DNA of 64,000 nucleotides from NCBI RefSeq assembly GCF_046159715.1, contig NZ_JBJXCT010000001.1, positions 62,001 to 126,000 of the forward strand. The letters are read 5' to 3'. The notes beneath the pieces are model-generated. The model saw only the letters and a list, made by a program, of their open reading frames with translations, did not search any database and was not told the DNA's origin. Below, in pieces: positions 32,703 through 40,276 of this stretch; the first letter of the stretch is position 1; each line of letters opens with the position of its first letter. The DNA comes from Pampinifervens sp037481935 (GTDB lineage: Bacteria > Aquificota > Aquificia > Aquificales > Aquificaceae). A program made the translations under genes and the position numbers.

Positions 32703-33073
32703 ACGCCCCTGCCATACTCAACGAGCTGCTTCAAGCACTCAAAGACCTTTACGAAAAGGGTGAAGAGCACATCATATACATAAACAAGCTGCCCCTGTCG
32801 GAAGAGGACAGGGAGGTTCTGCTTGATGTGCTTGGCGAAGGTCAGGTAAAGATAAGTCTGTCCTCAAATACACAGCCCGTAGAGTGGAGGGAGACGGGCA
32901 TAAGCGGTGTGTGGATAGGGGTCTTCTACGACAGGGACAACAAGCCCATACTGGAGACCATAGAGGTGTGCTACTTTCCGTCCCTTGCGAAGGCTCAGAG
33001 GGAGGATGTGGAGGAATCAATACAGGTGCTCAGGGGGCGGGTTGAGAGTTTTATCAAGCCAACTTCAAGTTAA
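32693..33073 (+). CDS. HupH/HyaF-like hydrogenase assembly protein, short form
   Basis: A 126-residue protein matching the C-terminal domain of HupH/HyaF (LNELLQALKDLYEKGEEHIIYINKLPLSEEDREVLLDVLGEG; VKISLSSNTQPVEWRETGISGVWIGVFYD; LETIEVCYFP). Full HyaF is about 280 residues with a duplicated domain; here one copy remains. HyaF-type proteins help finish oxygen-tolerant small subunits. ATG at 32693 is chosen because GGAGG lies eight bases before it. It overlaps convergent hypF by 20 bases. Confidence 0.78.
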   Translation: MLMNAPAILNELLQALKDLYEKGEEHIIYINKLPLSEEDREVLLDVLGEGQVKISLSSNTQPVEWRETGISGVWIGVFYDRDNKPILETIEVCYFPSLAKAQREDVEESIQVLRGRVESFIKPTSS

Positions 33074-35306
33074 TCAAACCCCCATAAACCGCCTGACCGA
33101 GGCTCAGTCCCCCGTCGTTGGGTGGCACTTTCTGATGAGTGTAAACCTTAAAGCCTTCCTTCCCCAAAAGCTCCTTTATCCTGCTTACCAGCGGGTCGTT
33201 CTGCATCACACCCCCAGAGAGGCAGACCTTATCCCTTTGAGCCCTGCGGGCAACTTCAAGACAGATTCTGGCAAGGGTGTTTATGAACCTTGAAGGAGCC
33301 TTTTCCTTCTCCCTGTCTTCAAGAAGTGCCGTGATTGTGGGTCTCCAATCAACGGAGTTTTCCAGAATTTCAAAGGGGTAAAAGTCTTCCACTTCAGGTC
33401 TGAAGAGGTCTTCTAACATCATACTTGCCTGCCCCTCGTAGGATACTTTATGCCTCAGTCCAAGAAGGGACGCAACCCCGTCAAAGAGCCTTCCTGCGGA
33501 GCTCGTCAGGGGTGAGTTCACGCCGGACCTCCATGCAGTGTAAAGGTTTTTCAGCTCTCTTTCTTCAAAAGCTTTCAGCGTGGGCAGGTCAAACTCAAAG
33601 GCTTTCTCTCCAAAGAGCTCAAAAAGGATTGAAAGGGCAACCCTTCTTGGCTCTTTTATAGCCTTTTCTCCACCGATTAGCCTGAAGGGTCTGAAGTGAA
33701 AGAGTCTCCTGTAGGAGCTGTAATTGCAGTGCAGAAACTCACCACCCCAGAGGGTTCCATCCTCTCCGTATCCTGTGCCATCCCATGCTATGCCAAGCAC
33801 TTCTCCTTCCAGAGCGTTCTCCGCCATACAGGAAAGAATGTGGGCAAAGTGATGCTGTAGCTTCAGAAGGGGTATGCCCCTGCCCCTGGCAAAATCCTCC
33901 GCCCATCTTGTGGTCTCATACCTCGGGTGGAGGTCGCACACAACCACCTCTGGCTCAAAGTCGTAGAGCCCCATCATATCATAGACCATCTCCTCAAAGG
34001 ACATAAGGGTCTCAAGGTTTTCCACGTCTCCCACGTGCTGACTCAGAATTACCCTGTCTGCAAAGCCCAGAGCAAAGGTGTTTTTCAGCATTCCACCTAC
34101 TGCGAGGACTCTTCTTTTGAGCTCAGCGGGCAGTGTTATGGGCATGGGTGCATAGCCACGTGAACGCCTTATGGGTGTGGGCAGTCCACCTATGACCTTT
34201 ACCACCGAATCGTCACACCTTCTCCTTATGTCCCTGTTGTGAAGAAGCAGAAAGTCCGCAAGGCTGGACAGCCTCTCAAGGGCTTCCTGGTTCTCCTTGA
34301 CTATGGGTTCGTCCGAAAGGTTGCCCGAGGTGGCAACTACCGGAAAGTCAAGCCCTCTGAGTATCAGGTAATGAAGGGGCGTGTATGGTAGAAAGGCTCC
34401 AACCCTCCTGAGACCCGGTGCCACGGAGGGGGCAAGCCCACCTCTGCAGTTTATGAGCACTATGGGCCTCTCTGGAAGCATAAGAAGGGCAAGCTCAAGC
34501 TCAGAAGGCTCTGCATACTGGAGAACCTGCTCCAGGTCTCTGAACATTACCGCAAAGGGCTTTTCCCTTCTTCTTTTTCTCTCCCTCAGAAGGCTCACCG
34601 TTTCTTCTTTTGTAGCATCGCACATAAGATGAAAGCCCCCTATACCCTTGACCGCAAGTATTCTACCCTCCCTAAGGAGTTCAAGGCTCAGCCTGAGTGC
34701 CTCTTCCCTCTCCGCCAGGAGCTCGCCCTCTGAAGAGTAAAGGCTCAGCCACGGACCACAAAGGGGGCATGCGTTTGGCTGGGCGTGAAAGCGTCTGTCT
34801 GAGGGGTCGTGGTATTCTCTGCTACACTGAGGACACATCTGGAAGACCTTCATGGTGGTGTTGGGCCTATCGTAGGGAAGCTTTTCTACTATGGTGAACC
34901 TCGGTCCGCAGTTGGTGCAGTTTATGAAGGGATAGAGGTATCTTCTGTCTGAGGGATCAAAGAGCTCCCTGAGGCAGTCTTCGCAGGTTGCCATGTCGGG
35001 AAGAAGGAAGACCTCTTTCTGACCCTCCTCTGAACTCTCCCTTATTTCAAAGTCCCTGTATCCCACGGGTTCTGTGAACTGAAGGTCCACCGAGTGTATG
35101 CGTGCAAGGGGAGGCTTTTCCCTGCTGAGTCTGAGCAGAAACTCTTCAAGCTTTTCCTTTGGACCCTCCAGTTCTGCGCTCACGCCTCTTGAATCGTTTA
35201 TCACAAAACCACAAAGCCCAAGCTCCTTAGCCAATCTGTAGACAAAGGGTCTGAAGCCCACACCCTGCACTGCACCTTTTATCCTCACGGAGAGCCTCCG
35301 GGTCAT
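33054..35306 (-). CDS. hypF: Carbamoyltransferase HypF
   Basis: A 750-residue enzyme that converts carbamoyl phosphate to the thiocarbamate precursor of the cyanide ligands. Domains in order: acylphosphatase (RIKGAVQGVGFRPFVYRLA), two zinc fingers (CEDCLREL with NCTNCGP, then CPQCSREY with CPLCGP), a YrdC-like domain (LAVKGIGGFHLMCDA) and a C-terminal Kae1-like domain (LQHHFAHILSCMAEN, GIAWDGTGYGEDGTLWGGEF). Its length is normal. It is the last gene of the leftward hypB operon and overlaps hypA by 4 bases. Confidence 0.96.
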   Translation of the reverse strand: MTRRLSVRIKGAVQGVGFRPFVYRLAKELGLCGFVINDSRGVSAELEGPKEKLEEFLLRLSREKPPLARIHSVDLQFTEPVGYRDFEIRESSEEGQKEVFLLPDMATCEDCLRELFDPSDRRYLYPFINCTNCGPRFTIVEKLPYDRPNTTMKVFQMCPQCSREYHDPSDRRFHAQPNACPLCGPWLSLYSSEGELLAEREEALRLSLELLREGRILAVKGIGGFHLMCDATKEETVSLLRERKRRREKPFAVMFRDLEQVLQYAEPSELELALLMLPERPIVLINCRGGLAPSVAPGLRRVGAFLPYTPLHYLILRGLDFPVVATSGNLSDEPIVKENQEALERLSSLADFLLLHNRDIRRRCDDSVVKVIGGLPTPIRRSRGYAPMPITLPAELKRRVLAVGGMLKNTFALGFADRVILSQHVGDVENLETLMSFEEMVYDMMGLYDFEPEVVVCDLHPRYETTRWAEDFARGRGIPLLKLQHHFAHILSCMAENALEGEVLGIAWDGTGYGEDGTLWGGEFLHCNYSSYRRLFHFRPFRLIGGEKAIKEPRRVALSILFELFGEKAFEFDLPTLKAFEERELKNLYTAWRSGVNSPLTSSAGRLFDGVASLLGLRHKVSYEGQASMMLEDLFRPEVEDFYPFEILENSVDWRPTITALLEDREKEKAPSRFINTLARICLEVARRAQRDKVCLSGGVMQNDPLVSRIKELLGKEGFKVYTHQKVPPNDGGLSLGQAVYGGLINLKLA

Positions 35307-35659
35307 GGGTTTGAATCTACCTCCAGCTCAAGGCTCTTGAGCAGTAGCTCCCTTCCACCCCTTATTTCCGTGTTCAGTCCTCCACAGCGGGGGCACAGGG
35401 CATTGAGCTCGTCCTTTTCAAACTCCCCTTCGCAGTCCCTACAGTAGATTTTCAGCTTTTCAACCTCTATAAGGAGCTCTGCGTCCTCTGCGGGTGTCCC
35501 CTGCCTGAAGGTCTCAAAGGCAATCTGCAGAAGATGGGGCTCCACTCCCGAGAGCACGCCGGCAACTATCTCAACCTTCACAACCCTCTTTGCGGAGTGC
35601 ATTCTCACCTGCTCATGAATAAGCTCCAGAAGGCTCTGCACTATAGAAAACTCGTGCAT
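35303..35659 (-). CDS. hypA: Nickel insertion protein HypA
   Basis: A 118-residue metallochaperone for nickel delivery to the hydrogenase large subunit. The start ATG 35659 gives MHEFSIVQSL, where His2 and the amine bind nickel. The zinc domain carries CRDCEGEF and CPRCGG pairs. The stop of hypE and this start overlap as TGATG. A TTG two codons upstream is rejected because the mature N-terminus must be Met-His. It precedes hypF in the same operon. Confidence 0.95.
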   Translation of the reverse strand: MHEFSIVQSLLELIHEQVRMHSAKRVVKVEIVAGVLSGVEPHLLQIAFETFRQGTPAEDAELLIEVEKLKIYCRDCEGEFEKDELNALCPRCGGLNTEIRGGRELLLKSLELEVDSNP

Positions 35660-36660
35660 CAGCAAATCCTTGGCAGGAGCTCGCCGGCGGGTGGCTCAAG
35701 AAACCTCCTGGTTCCGTAGGAAGTCCTGAGAAAAACTGAAGGTCTGCCCTCGGGTCTTACCGCATAGCCTATAAGACTTGCCTCCCTACCCTTCGGGTGT
35801 TCTCTGAGAACCTCAAGAGCCCTTTCCGCATCCTCACCCCTTACTGCCACCACAATCCTTCCCTCGCATGCAAGGTGGTAGGGCTCAAGTCCAAGAAATT
35901 CGCATATACCCAGAACCTCCTGTCTTACGGGGATGCTGTCCTCCTGCACCAGAAAGGATACGCCCGAAGCATTAGCCCACTCGTGAAGCACTGCGGATAG
36001 CCCGCCCCTCGTGGGGTCTCTCATGGCATGAACTTCGACACCACTTCTGAGAAGGTGCTCCACAAGGTCCCACAGGGGCTGGCAGTCGCTTCCGAAGTTT
36101 TCTCCAAAGTCAAAGCCTTCCCTCTGTGCCAGCACGCAGGCACCGTGGTCTCCTATGGGTCCGGAAAGGATTATGGCGTCGCCTTCTTTCACACTCCTGC
36201 AGGAGAGTCCATCGTATACCACCCTGCCTATGCCCGAGGTGGTTATAAAAAGTCCGTCAGCCTGACCAGAGGGGACCACCTTTGTATCCCCTGCGACTAT
36301 GAGCACACCCGCCTCCTTTGCAGTCTGTGCCATGCTCTCCACTATCCTCTGGAGGTCTTCGTAGGGAAAGCCCTCCTCTATGATAAAGCTGGCAGAGAGG
36401 TAGAGGGGCTTTGCACCCATCACCGCAAGGTCGTTTACAGTGCCCGCCACCGCCAGCTTTCCTATGTCCCCGCCCCTGAAGAATAGGGGCTTTACGGTAA
36501 AGGCATCCGTGGTAAAGGCAACCTTTGAACTGAGCTGGAGAAGGGCTGAATCCTCAAGGGCTGAGAGCACTGGGTTTTCAAAGTATCTGAGAAAGAGCTC
36601 CCTTATGAGCCTCCAGCTCTCTTCTCCACCACCACCTTCAGAAAGCCTTATTCTCTTCAT
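35659..36660 (-). CDS. hypE: Carbamoyl dehydratase HypE
   Basis: A 333-residue ATP-dependent dehydratase turning the C-terminal thiocarbamate into thiocyanate. The invariant C-terminus PRIC carries the reactive Cys. Other motifs are KVAFTTDAFTVKPLFFRGGDIGKLAVAG (split by family positions), NDLAVMGAKPLYLSASFI, VAGDTKVV and MRDPTRGGLSAVLHEWA. It shows the AIR-synthase-like fold of PurM/SelD proteins. It is separated by 9 bases from the second hydrogenase large subunit and is the fourth gene of the operon. Confidence 0.96.
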   Translation of the reverse strand: MKRIRLSEGGGGEESWRLIRELFLRYFENPVLSALEDSALLQLSSKVAFTTDAFTVKPLFFRGGDIGKLAVAGTVNDLAVMGAKPLYLSASFIIEEGFPYEDLQRIVESMAQTAKEAGVLIVAGDTKVVPSGQADGLFITTSGIGRVVYDGLSCRSVKEGDAIILSGPIGDHGACVLAQREGFDFGENFGSDCQPLWDLVEHLLRSGVEVHAMRDPTRGGLSAVLHEWANASGVSFLVQEDSIPVRQEVLGICEFLGLEPYHLACEGRIVVAVRGEDAERALEVLREHPKGREASLIGYAVRPEGRPSVFLRTSYGTRRFLEPPAGELLPRIC

Positions 36661-36669
36661 AGCTCTACC

Positions 36670-37977
36670 TCAATGTGTTGTGCATACGGAGCACAGGTCA
36701 AAGCTCCTGAGCACCATCTGAGCATGAAGTGGACTTTTCAGACCAAGGATTGCCCTCTCCGCAACCCCCAGAAAGTTCTCACATCTTGGACCGAGGTTCC
36801 ACTGGGAGGGTGTGATGATGGAGTATTCCTGCACCGTGCCCTCCTTTACGCTTACACTGTGTATGAGGGTGCCCCTCGCAGCCTCTACCACGCCGTATCC
36901 CCTACCACTGAACTTTGAAGGAAATCTTCCAAGGCTCGTGGACCTCTCATGCAGAACCTCCTTCAGCCTCTGCGTCCACTCCTCTATGGCTTCTGTTAAG
37001 CTCCATACCTCCAGAACTCTCGCCATCACACGCACCGCAAAGGAATCTCTGAGCTCCCTGTGCATGCTCTTTGTGATGGGGTTTCCGGCTATGAGCTGTC
37101 TTGAAAGGGGTCCAGTTTCAAAGGGCATGCCCCTGTATCTTACGGGCTTTGCCCCGCTGTAGGAACTGCTCTCAAGCTCCTGAAGCTGTTCAACTCTTAG
37201 CTTTCCATGCACAACCCTTTTCATGAAATAACCACAGGGAAAGTAAAGAGAGCCACCGCTTATGAACCTGTCGTAAGACCTGCCAGCCTCCAGAAGCCCC
37301 TCCCTGTGGGAGAGTTCAAGGAAAAGCCCCGCATCGCCCCCGAGCCTTCTCCAGCTCCCTTCCCTCAGACAGCTGATAAACTCACCCTCTTCCATGCCCA
37401 CCGTATATTTCAGAAAGAAGTCCCTGAGCTCGGAGAGTATCTGCCTGAGGGTGGTAACTTCTTTCGCCGAGGGCTCTGAGGTTATGCCCCCCGGCACTGC
37501 ATAGGAAGAGTGGGGCCACTGACCTGAAAAGAGGGCTATGCCCTTTGCTATCTTTGAAGCCACCTTTATGGCATCCTGCCACCTCCTGCCCCTGAAGGGC
37601 TCATAGAACTCCCTCACGCTTTTCTCTAAAAGGACAAAATCGGGCATCAGGAAAAGGTAGAACCACTTTATGTGGTTCTGCAGAATCTCAAGGCTCTGGG
37701 TTATTCTCCTCACCAACTGACCTTTCTGTGCTGGCTCTACGCCGAGAGCCTTTTCTATAGCCGTGACAGAAGCCATAAGATGGGCGTGCCCGCATATGCC
37801 ACACACCCTTGGCGTTATCACCAGGGCATCCATGTAATGCCTGCCCATAAGCACCTTCTCTACGCCTCTTATGGAGGTGATGCAGACCCTCGCATCCTCC
37901 ACAACACCATCCTTCCAGAGGAGCTCAAGCCTTGCCTCCCCCTCAACCCTTGGAAGCTCTAAGTTTTCAAGCCTCAC
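36670..37977 (-). CDS. Second [NiFe] hydrogenase large subunit, group 2-like, no tail
   Basis: A 435-residue catalytic subunit. The ligand motifs are TPRVCGICGHAHLM (C59, C62) and FDLCSVCTTH (C429, C432). The protein ends exactly at that His, so there is no C-terminal peptide to remove and no protease is needed. Tail-less large subunits are known among H2 sensors (HupV/HoxC, group 2b) and some other cytosolic group 2 enzymes; an Aquificae-specific group 2d has been defined. It overlaps its small subunit gene by 11 bases. It could be a sensor or a cytosolic uptake enzyme feeding carbon fixation. Confidence 0.88.
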   Translation of the reverse strand: MRLENLELPRVEGEARLELLWKDGVVEDARVCITSIRGVEKVLMGRHYMDALVITPRVCGICGHAHLMASVTAIEKALGVEPAQKGQLVRRITQSLEILQNHIKWFYLFLMPDFVLLEKSVREFYEPFRGRRWQDAIKVASKIAKGIALFSGQWPHSSYAVPGGITSEPSAKEVTTLRQILSELRDFFLKYTVGMEEGEFISCLREGSWRRLGGDAGLFLELSHREGLLEAGRSYDRFISGGSLYFPCGYFMKRVVHGKLRVEQLQELESSSYSGAKPVRYRGMPFETGPLSRQLIAGNPITKSMHRELRDSFAVRVMARVLEVWSLTEAIEEWTQRLKEVLHERSTSLGRFPSKFSGRGYGVVEAARGTLIHSVSVKEGTVQEYSIITPSQWNLGPRCENFLGVAERAILGLKSPLHAQMVLRSFDLCSVCTTH

Positions 37978-38824
37978 CTTTTAGCCTCTCCGGTGTGAAC
38001 ATCTTGGCAACGCCCGAGAGCATTATGTATCCCCTTTTGGAAACTCCTATGGGAAGCTCTGCGGGTATACCCGCATACTGCTTTGTCTCCCAGAGTCCTG
38101 TGCGTGGGAAGTCGTATTCGGTGCAACCAAAGCAGGAAGTCCCAGCCCTCGTCTTTGAGTTCACCCCGTTCCAGAGTATGGTGTTGCAGGAGCTGTAGCT
38201 GAGCGGACCTCTACAGCCAAAGTGGTAAAAGAGGCATCCCCTTTTTGAGCCAAGCTCCTGAGCCTCCACCTTCCACTCAAAGTATTCGTTTCTGGTGCAT
38301 CCCCAGTGGGTAAGGGAGGAGTAAAACTCTTCAGGTCTACCCCACTGGTCAAGCCTCGGCTTTATGCCTTCTGAAAGCATGAGCAGTGTGCCGGCAATCC
38401 ACTCGGGGTGAGCAGGACAGCCAGAAAGGTTTATCACGGGCAGACCCCCTTTTGACCTGAAACCCTCACCCAGAAGCCCTCCCTTTTCCTTAAACCTGTA
38501 GCCAAGACCGCACACATTGGCGTTCGCAAGGGCGGGGATGTTTTCGTAGACAGCACAGTTGCCCACCGCCACCACATAGCCTGCAAGTCTGCAGAGCTCC
38601 AGAGTTTCCCTGTCATCCCTTCTTACCGCACCTTCCACCAGAAGTATGTCAAACTCCTCACCTCTTCTGAGCAATTCCTCAACCGCCTCTTCCTGAGGCT
38701 TTTGGGAAAGGCTGGGATGGTAGATTAGCTCAACTCTCTTCAGAAGTGTATTCAGGCTCTCGTAGTTCAGAAAGGAGTGGGTGTTTCCACAGCAGGTGAG
38801 CCTCTGAAGCCAGAAGACCTTCAT
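37967..38824 (-). CDS. Second [NiFe] hydrogenase small subunit, cytosolic group 2-like
   Basis: A 285-residue small subunit without Tat signal or membrane helix, so cytosolic. The N-terminus VFWLQRLTCCGNTHSFLN carries the C-x-G-N-T-x-S-F-L-N pattern seen in group 2 (cyanobacterial HupS-type) enzymes, where Asn takes the place of one proximal-cluster Cys of group 1. Other cluster regions are VAVGNCAVYENIP, SGCPAHPEWI, THWGCTRNEYF, FGCRGPLSYSSCN and AGTSCFGCTEYDFP. It overlaps hypB by 4 bases. Partner redox proteins or a histidine kinase are not encoded nearby. Confidence 0.87.
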   Translation of the reverse strand: MKVFWLQRLTCCGNTHSFLNYESLNTLLKRVELIYHPSLSQKPQEEAVEELLRRGEEFDILLVEGAVRRDDRETLELCRLAGYVVAVGNCAVYENIPALANANVCGLGYRFKEKGGLLGEGFRSKGGLPVINLSGCPAHPEWIAGTLLMLSEGIKPRLDQWGRPEEFYSSLTHWGCTRNEYFEWKVEAQELGSKRGCLFYHFGCRGPLSYSSCNTILWNGVNSKTRAGTSCFGCTEYDFPRTGLWETKQYAGIPAELPIGVSKRGYIMLSGVAKMFTPERLKGEA

Positions 38825-39537
38825 ACCATACTTCTCCTGAAGGCTCTCACCTTGAAGCGAAGATATTCAAGCCACTCATCCATGCCTTCTCCCGTCCTTA
38901 CAGAAAGCCTTATCACATCTATGGAGGGGTTTACCTTTCTTGCAGACCTTGTTGCCCTTTCCATGCTGAAGTCCGTGTAGGGCAGGAGGTCTGTCTTTGT
39001 TATTACCATGAGCTGGGCATTTCTGAACATGACGGGATACTTCTCTGGCTTGTCATCACCCTCCACCACAGAGAGGAGAACCACGTTCATATGTGCTCCC
39101 ACATCGTAGCTTGCGGGACACACGAGGTTTCCCACATTTTCTATAAAGACTATGTCAAGCTCCTCAAGGGGTAGCTGATGCAGTCCCTCATGAACCATAA
39201 AGGCATCCAGATGGCAGGCAGAGCCCGTGGTAATCTGCACCGCAGGTGCACCCTTTGCCTTTATCCTCTGGGCATCCCTGTCCGTTTCCAGGTCCCCCTC
39301 TATGACCCCAATCCTGAAATCTTGAAGAAGCTCTATAGTCCTTTCAAGTAGTGATGTTTTGCCAGCACCCGGCGAGGACATGAGGTTTATGGCAAAGACG
39401 CCGTGCTCATGGAAGTGTTCCCTGTTTTCCTCTGCCTGAAGGTCATTTTTCTCCAGAACCTTCCTGAAGAGGCTAACCTCTTCCCTCTGGTTATGTTCGT
39501 GGCCGTGGTTTACGGAGCATCCGCACTCCTGACACAT
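38821..39537 (-). CDS. hypB: Hydrogenase nickel incorporation GTPase HypB
   Basis: A 238-residue SIMIBI GTPase that helps deliver nickel. The N-terminus MCQECGCSVNHGHEHNQ has the high-affinity CxxCGC nickel motif and a short His cluster. The P-loop is SSPGAGKTSLLE, the metal-site Cys-His is in TTGSACHLDA, and the guanine motif is ITKTDLL. It is first in a six-gene leftward operon (hypB, second hydrogenase small and large, hypE, hypA, hypF). A promoter and TGAAT operator lie just upstream. Confidence 0.95.
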   Translation of the reverse strand: MCQECGCSVNHGHEHNQREEVSLFRKVLEKNDLQAEENREHFHEHGVFAINLMSSPGAGKTSLLERTIELLQDFRIGVIEGDLETDRDAQRIKAKGAPAVQITTGSACHLDAFMVHEGLHQLPLEELDIVFIENVGNLVCPASYDVGAHMNVVLLSVVEGDDKPEKYPVMFRNAQLMVITKTDLLPYTDFSMERATRSARKVNPSIDVIRLSVRTGEGMDEWLEYLRFKVRAFRRSMV

Positions 39538-39547
39538 GATGACCTCC

Positions 39548-39561
39548 TGAATGTTTATTCA
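39548..39561. promoter_or_regulatory. Operator-like palindrome TGAAT-N4-ATTCA, copy 4
   Basis: TGAATGTTTATTCA, a perfect 5-4-5 inverted repeat over the predicted transcript start of hypB and directly before its AGGAGGTC. It is arranged just like copies 2 and 3. Confidence 0.65.
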
Positions 39562-39564
39562 TTA

Positions 39565-39592
39565 AATATAGCCCTCCGATGAGCTTAGTCAA
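39565..39592 (-). promoter_or_regulatory. Predicted promoter of hypB operon
   Basis: On the minus strand TTGACT (39587-39592), 16-base spacer, TATATT (39565-39570). Both hexamers are identical to those of the divergent hydrogenase promoter at 28191. The start would fall in the palindrome at 39548-39561. Confidence 0.6.
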
Positions 39593-39611
39593 TCAGGGTT
39601 AAAATAGTCTG

Positions 39612-40271
39612 ATGAAGCTGGTAGAAACTCTCCCATTTCCCTTATGGGAGGGGATACTGAGACTTGTCATTGCCTTCCTTCTTGGCTCTCTTATTGGATA
39701 CGAGAGGGAAAGGAGAAGGCAGCCGGCAGGCTTCAGGACTCACTCTGTGCTTGCCCTCGGCTCTTCTCTCATGAGCCTTCTCTCCATATACATAACCCAA
39801 GAGTATGGACAGGGTGCGGACCCTTCAAGGATAGCCTCACAGGTTATTACAGGCGTAGGTTTTCTCGGGGCAGGTGCTATCATAAGGATAGGCGTGTCCA
39901 TAAAGGGCCTTACGACAGCTGCGAGCCTCTGGACCACTGCAGGGATAGGTCTTTCGGTTGGTGCTGGCATGTACATTCTTTCTCTCTTCTCAACAGCACT
40001 TCTTCTCTTTACCCTTTCCTTGATGAGCAGGATAGAAAAGGAATTCATGGGCGTGCCCGCTGGTCAGACGATAAGCCTCACCCTTGAGGGCATAGAAGAA
40101 CCTCTGGACTATCTCAAAGAAACTTTTGGTAATGTGAGGATTCGGAGCGTTGAGAGAGAAAGTAATCTCTTAAAGGTGAGCTTTGAAACTGACATGAGCA
40201 GAAATGAACTGAACAAGAGCTTAGAAAAGCTTACAAAGGATGAAAGAGTAAAAAGGTTTGAAGTTTCGTAA
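39612..40271 (+). CDS. MgtC/SapB family membrane protein
   Basis: A 219-residue protein. The N-terminal MgtC domain has about five membrane helices with RLVIAFLLGSLIGYERERR, GFRTHSVLALGSSLMSLLSIY, GVGFLGAGAIIR and KGLTTAASLWTTAGIGLSVGAG. The C-terminal ~70 residues are a soluble ACT-like domain. Members are linked to magnesium limitation or membrane potential; transport by MgtC itself is doubtful. It is divergent from hypB with a 74-base gap and ends six bases before convergent proS. Confidence 0.88.
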   Translation: MKLVETLPFPLWEGILRLVIAFLLGSLIGYERERRRQPAGFRTHSVLALGSSLMSLLSIYITQEYGQGADPSRIASQVITGVGFLGAGAIIRIGVSIKGLTTAASLWTTAGIGLSVGAGMYILSLFSTALLLFTLSLMSRIEKEFMGVPAGQTISLTLEGIEEPLDYLKETFGNVRIRSVERESNLLKVSFETDMSRNELNKSLEKLTKDERVKRFEVS

Positions 40272-40276
40272 CGCCT

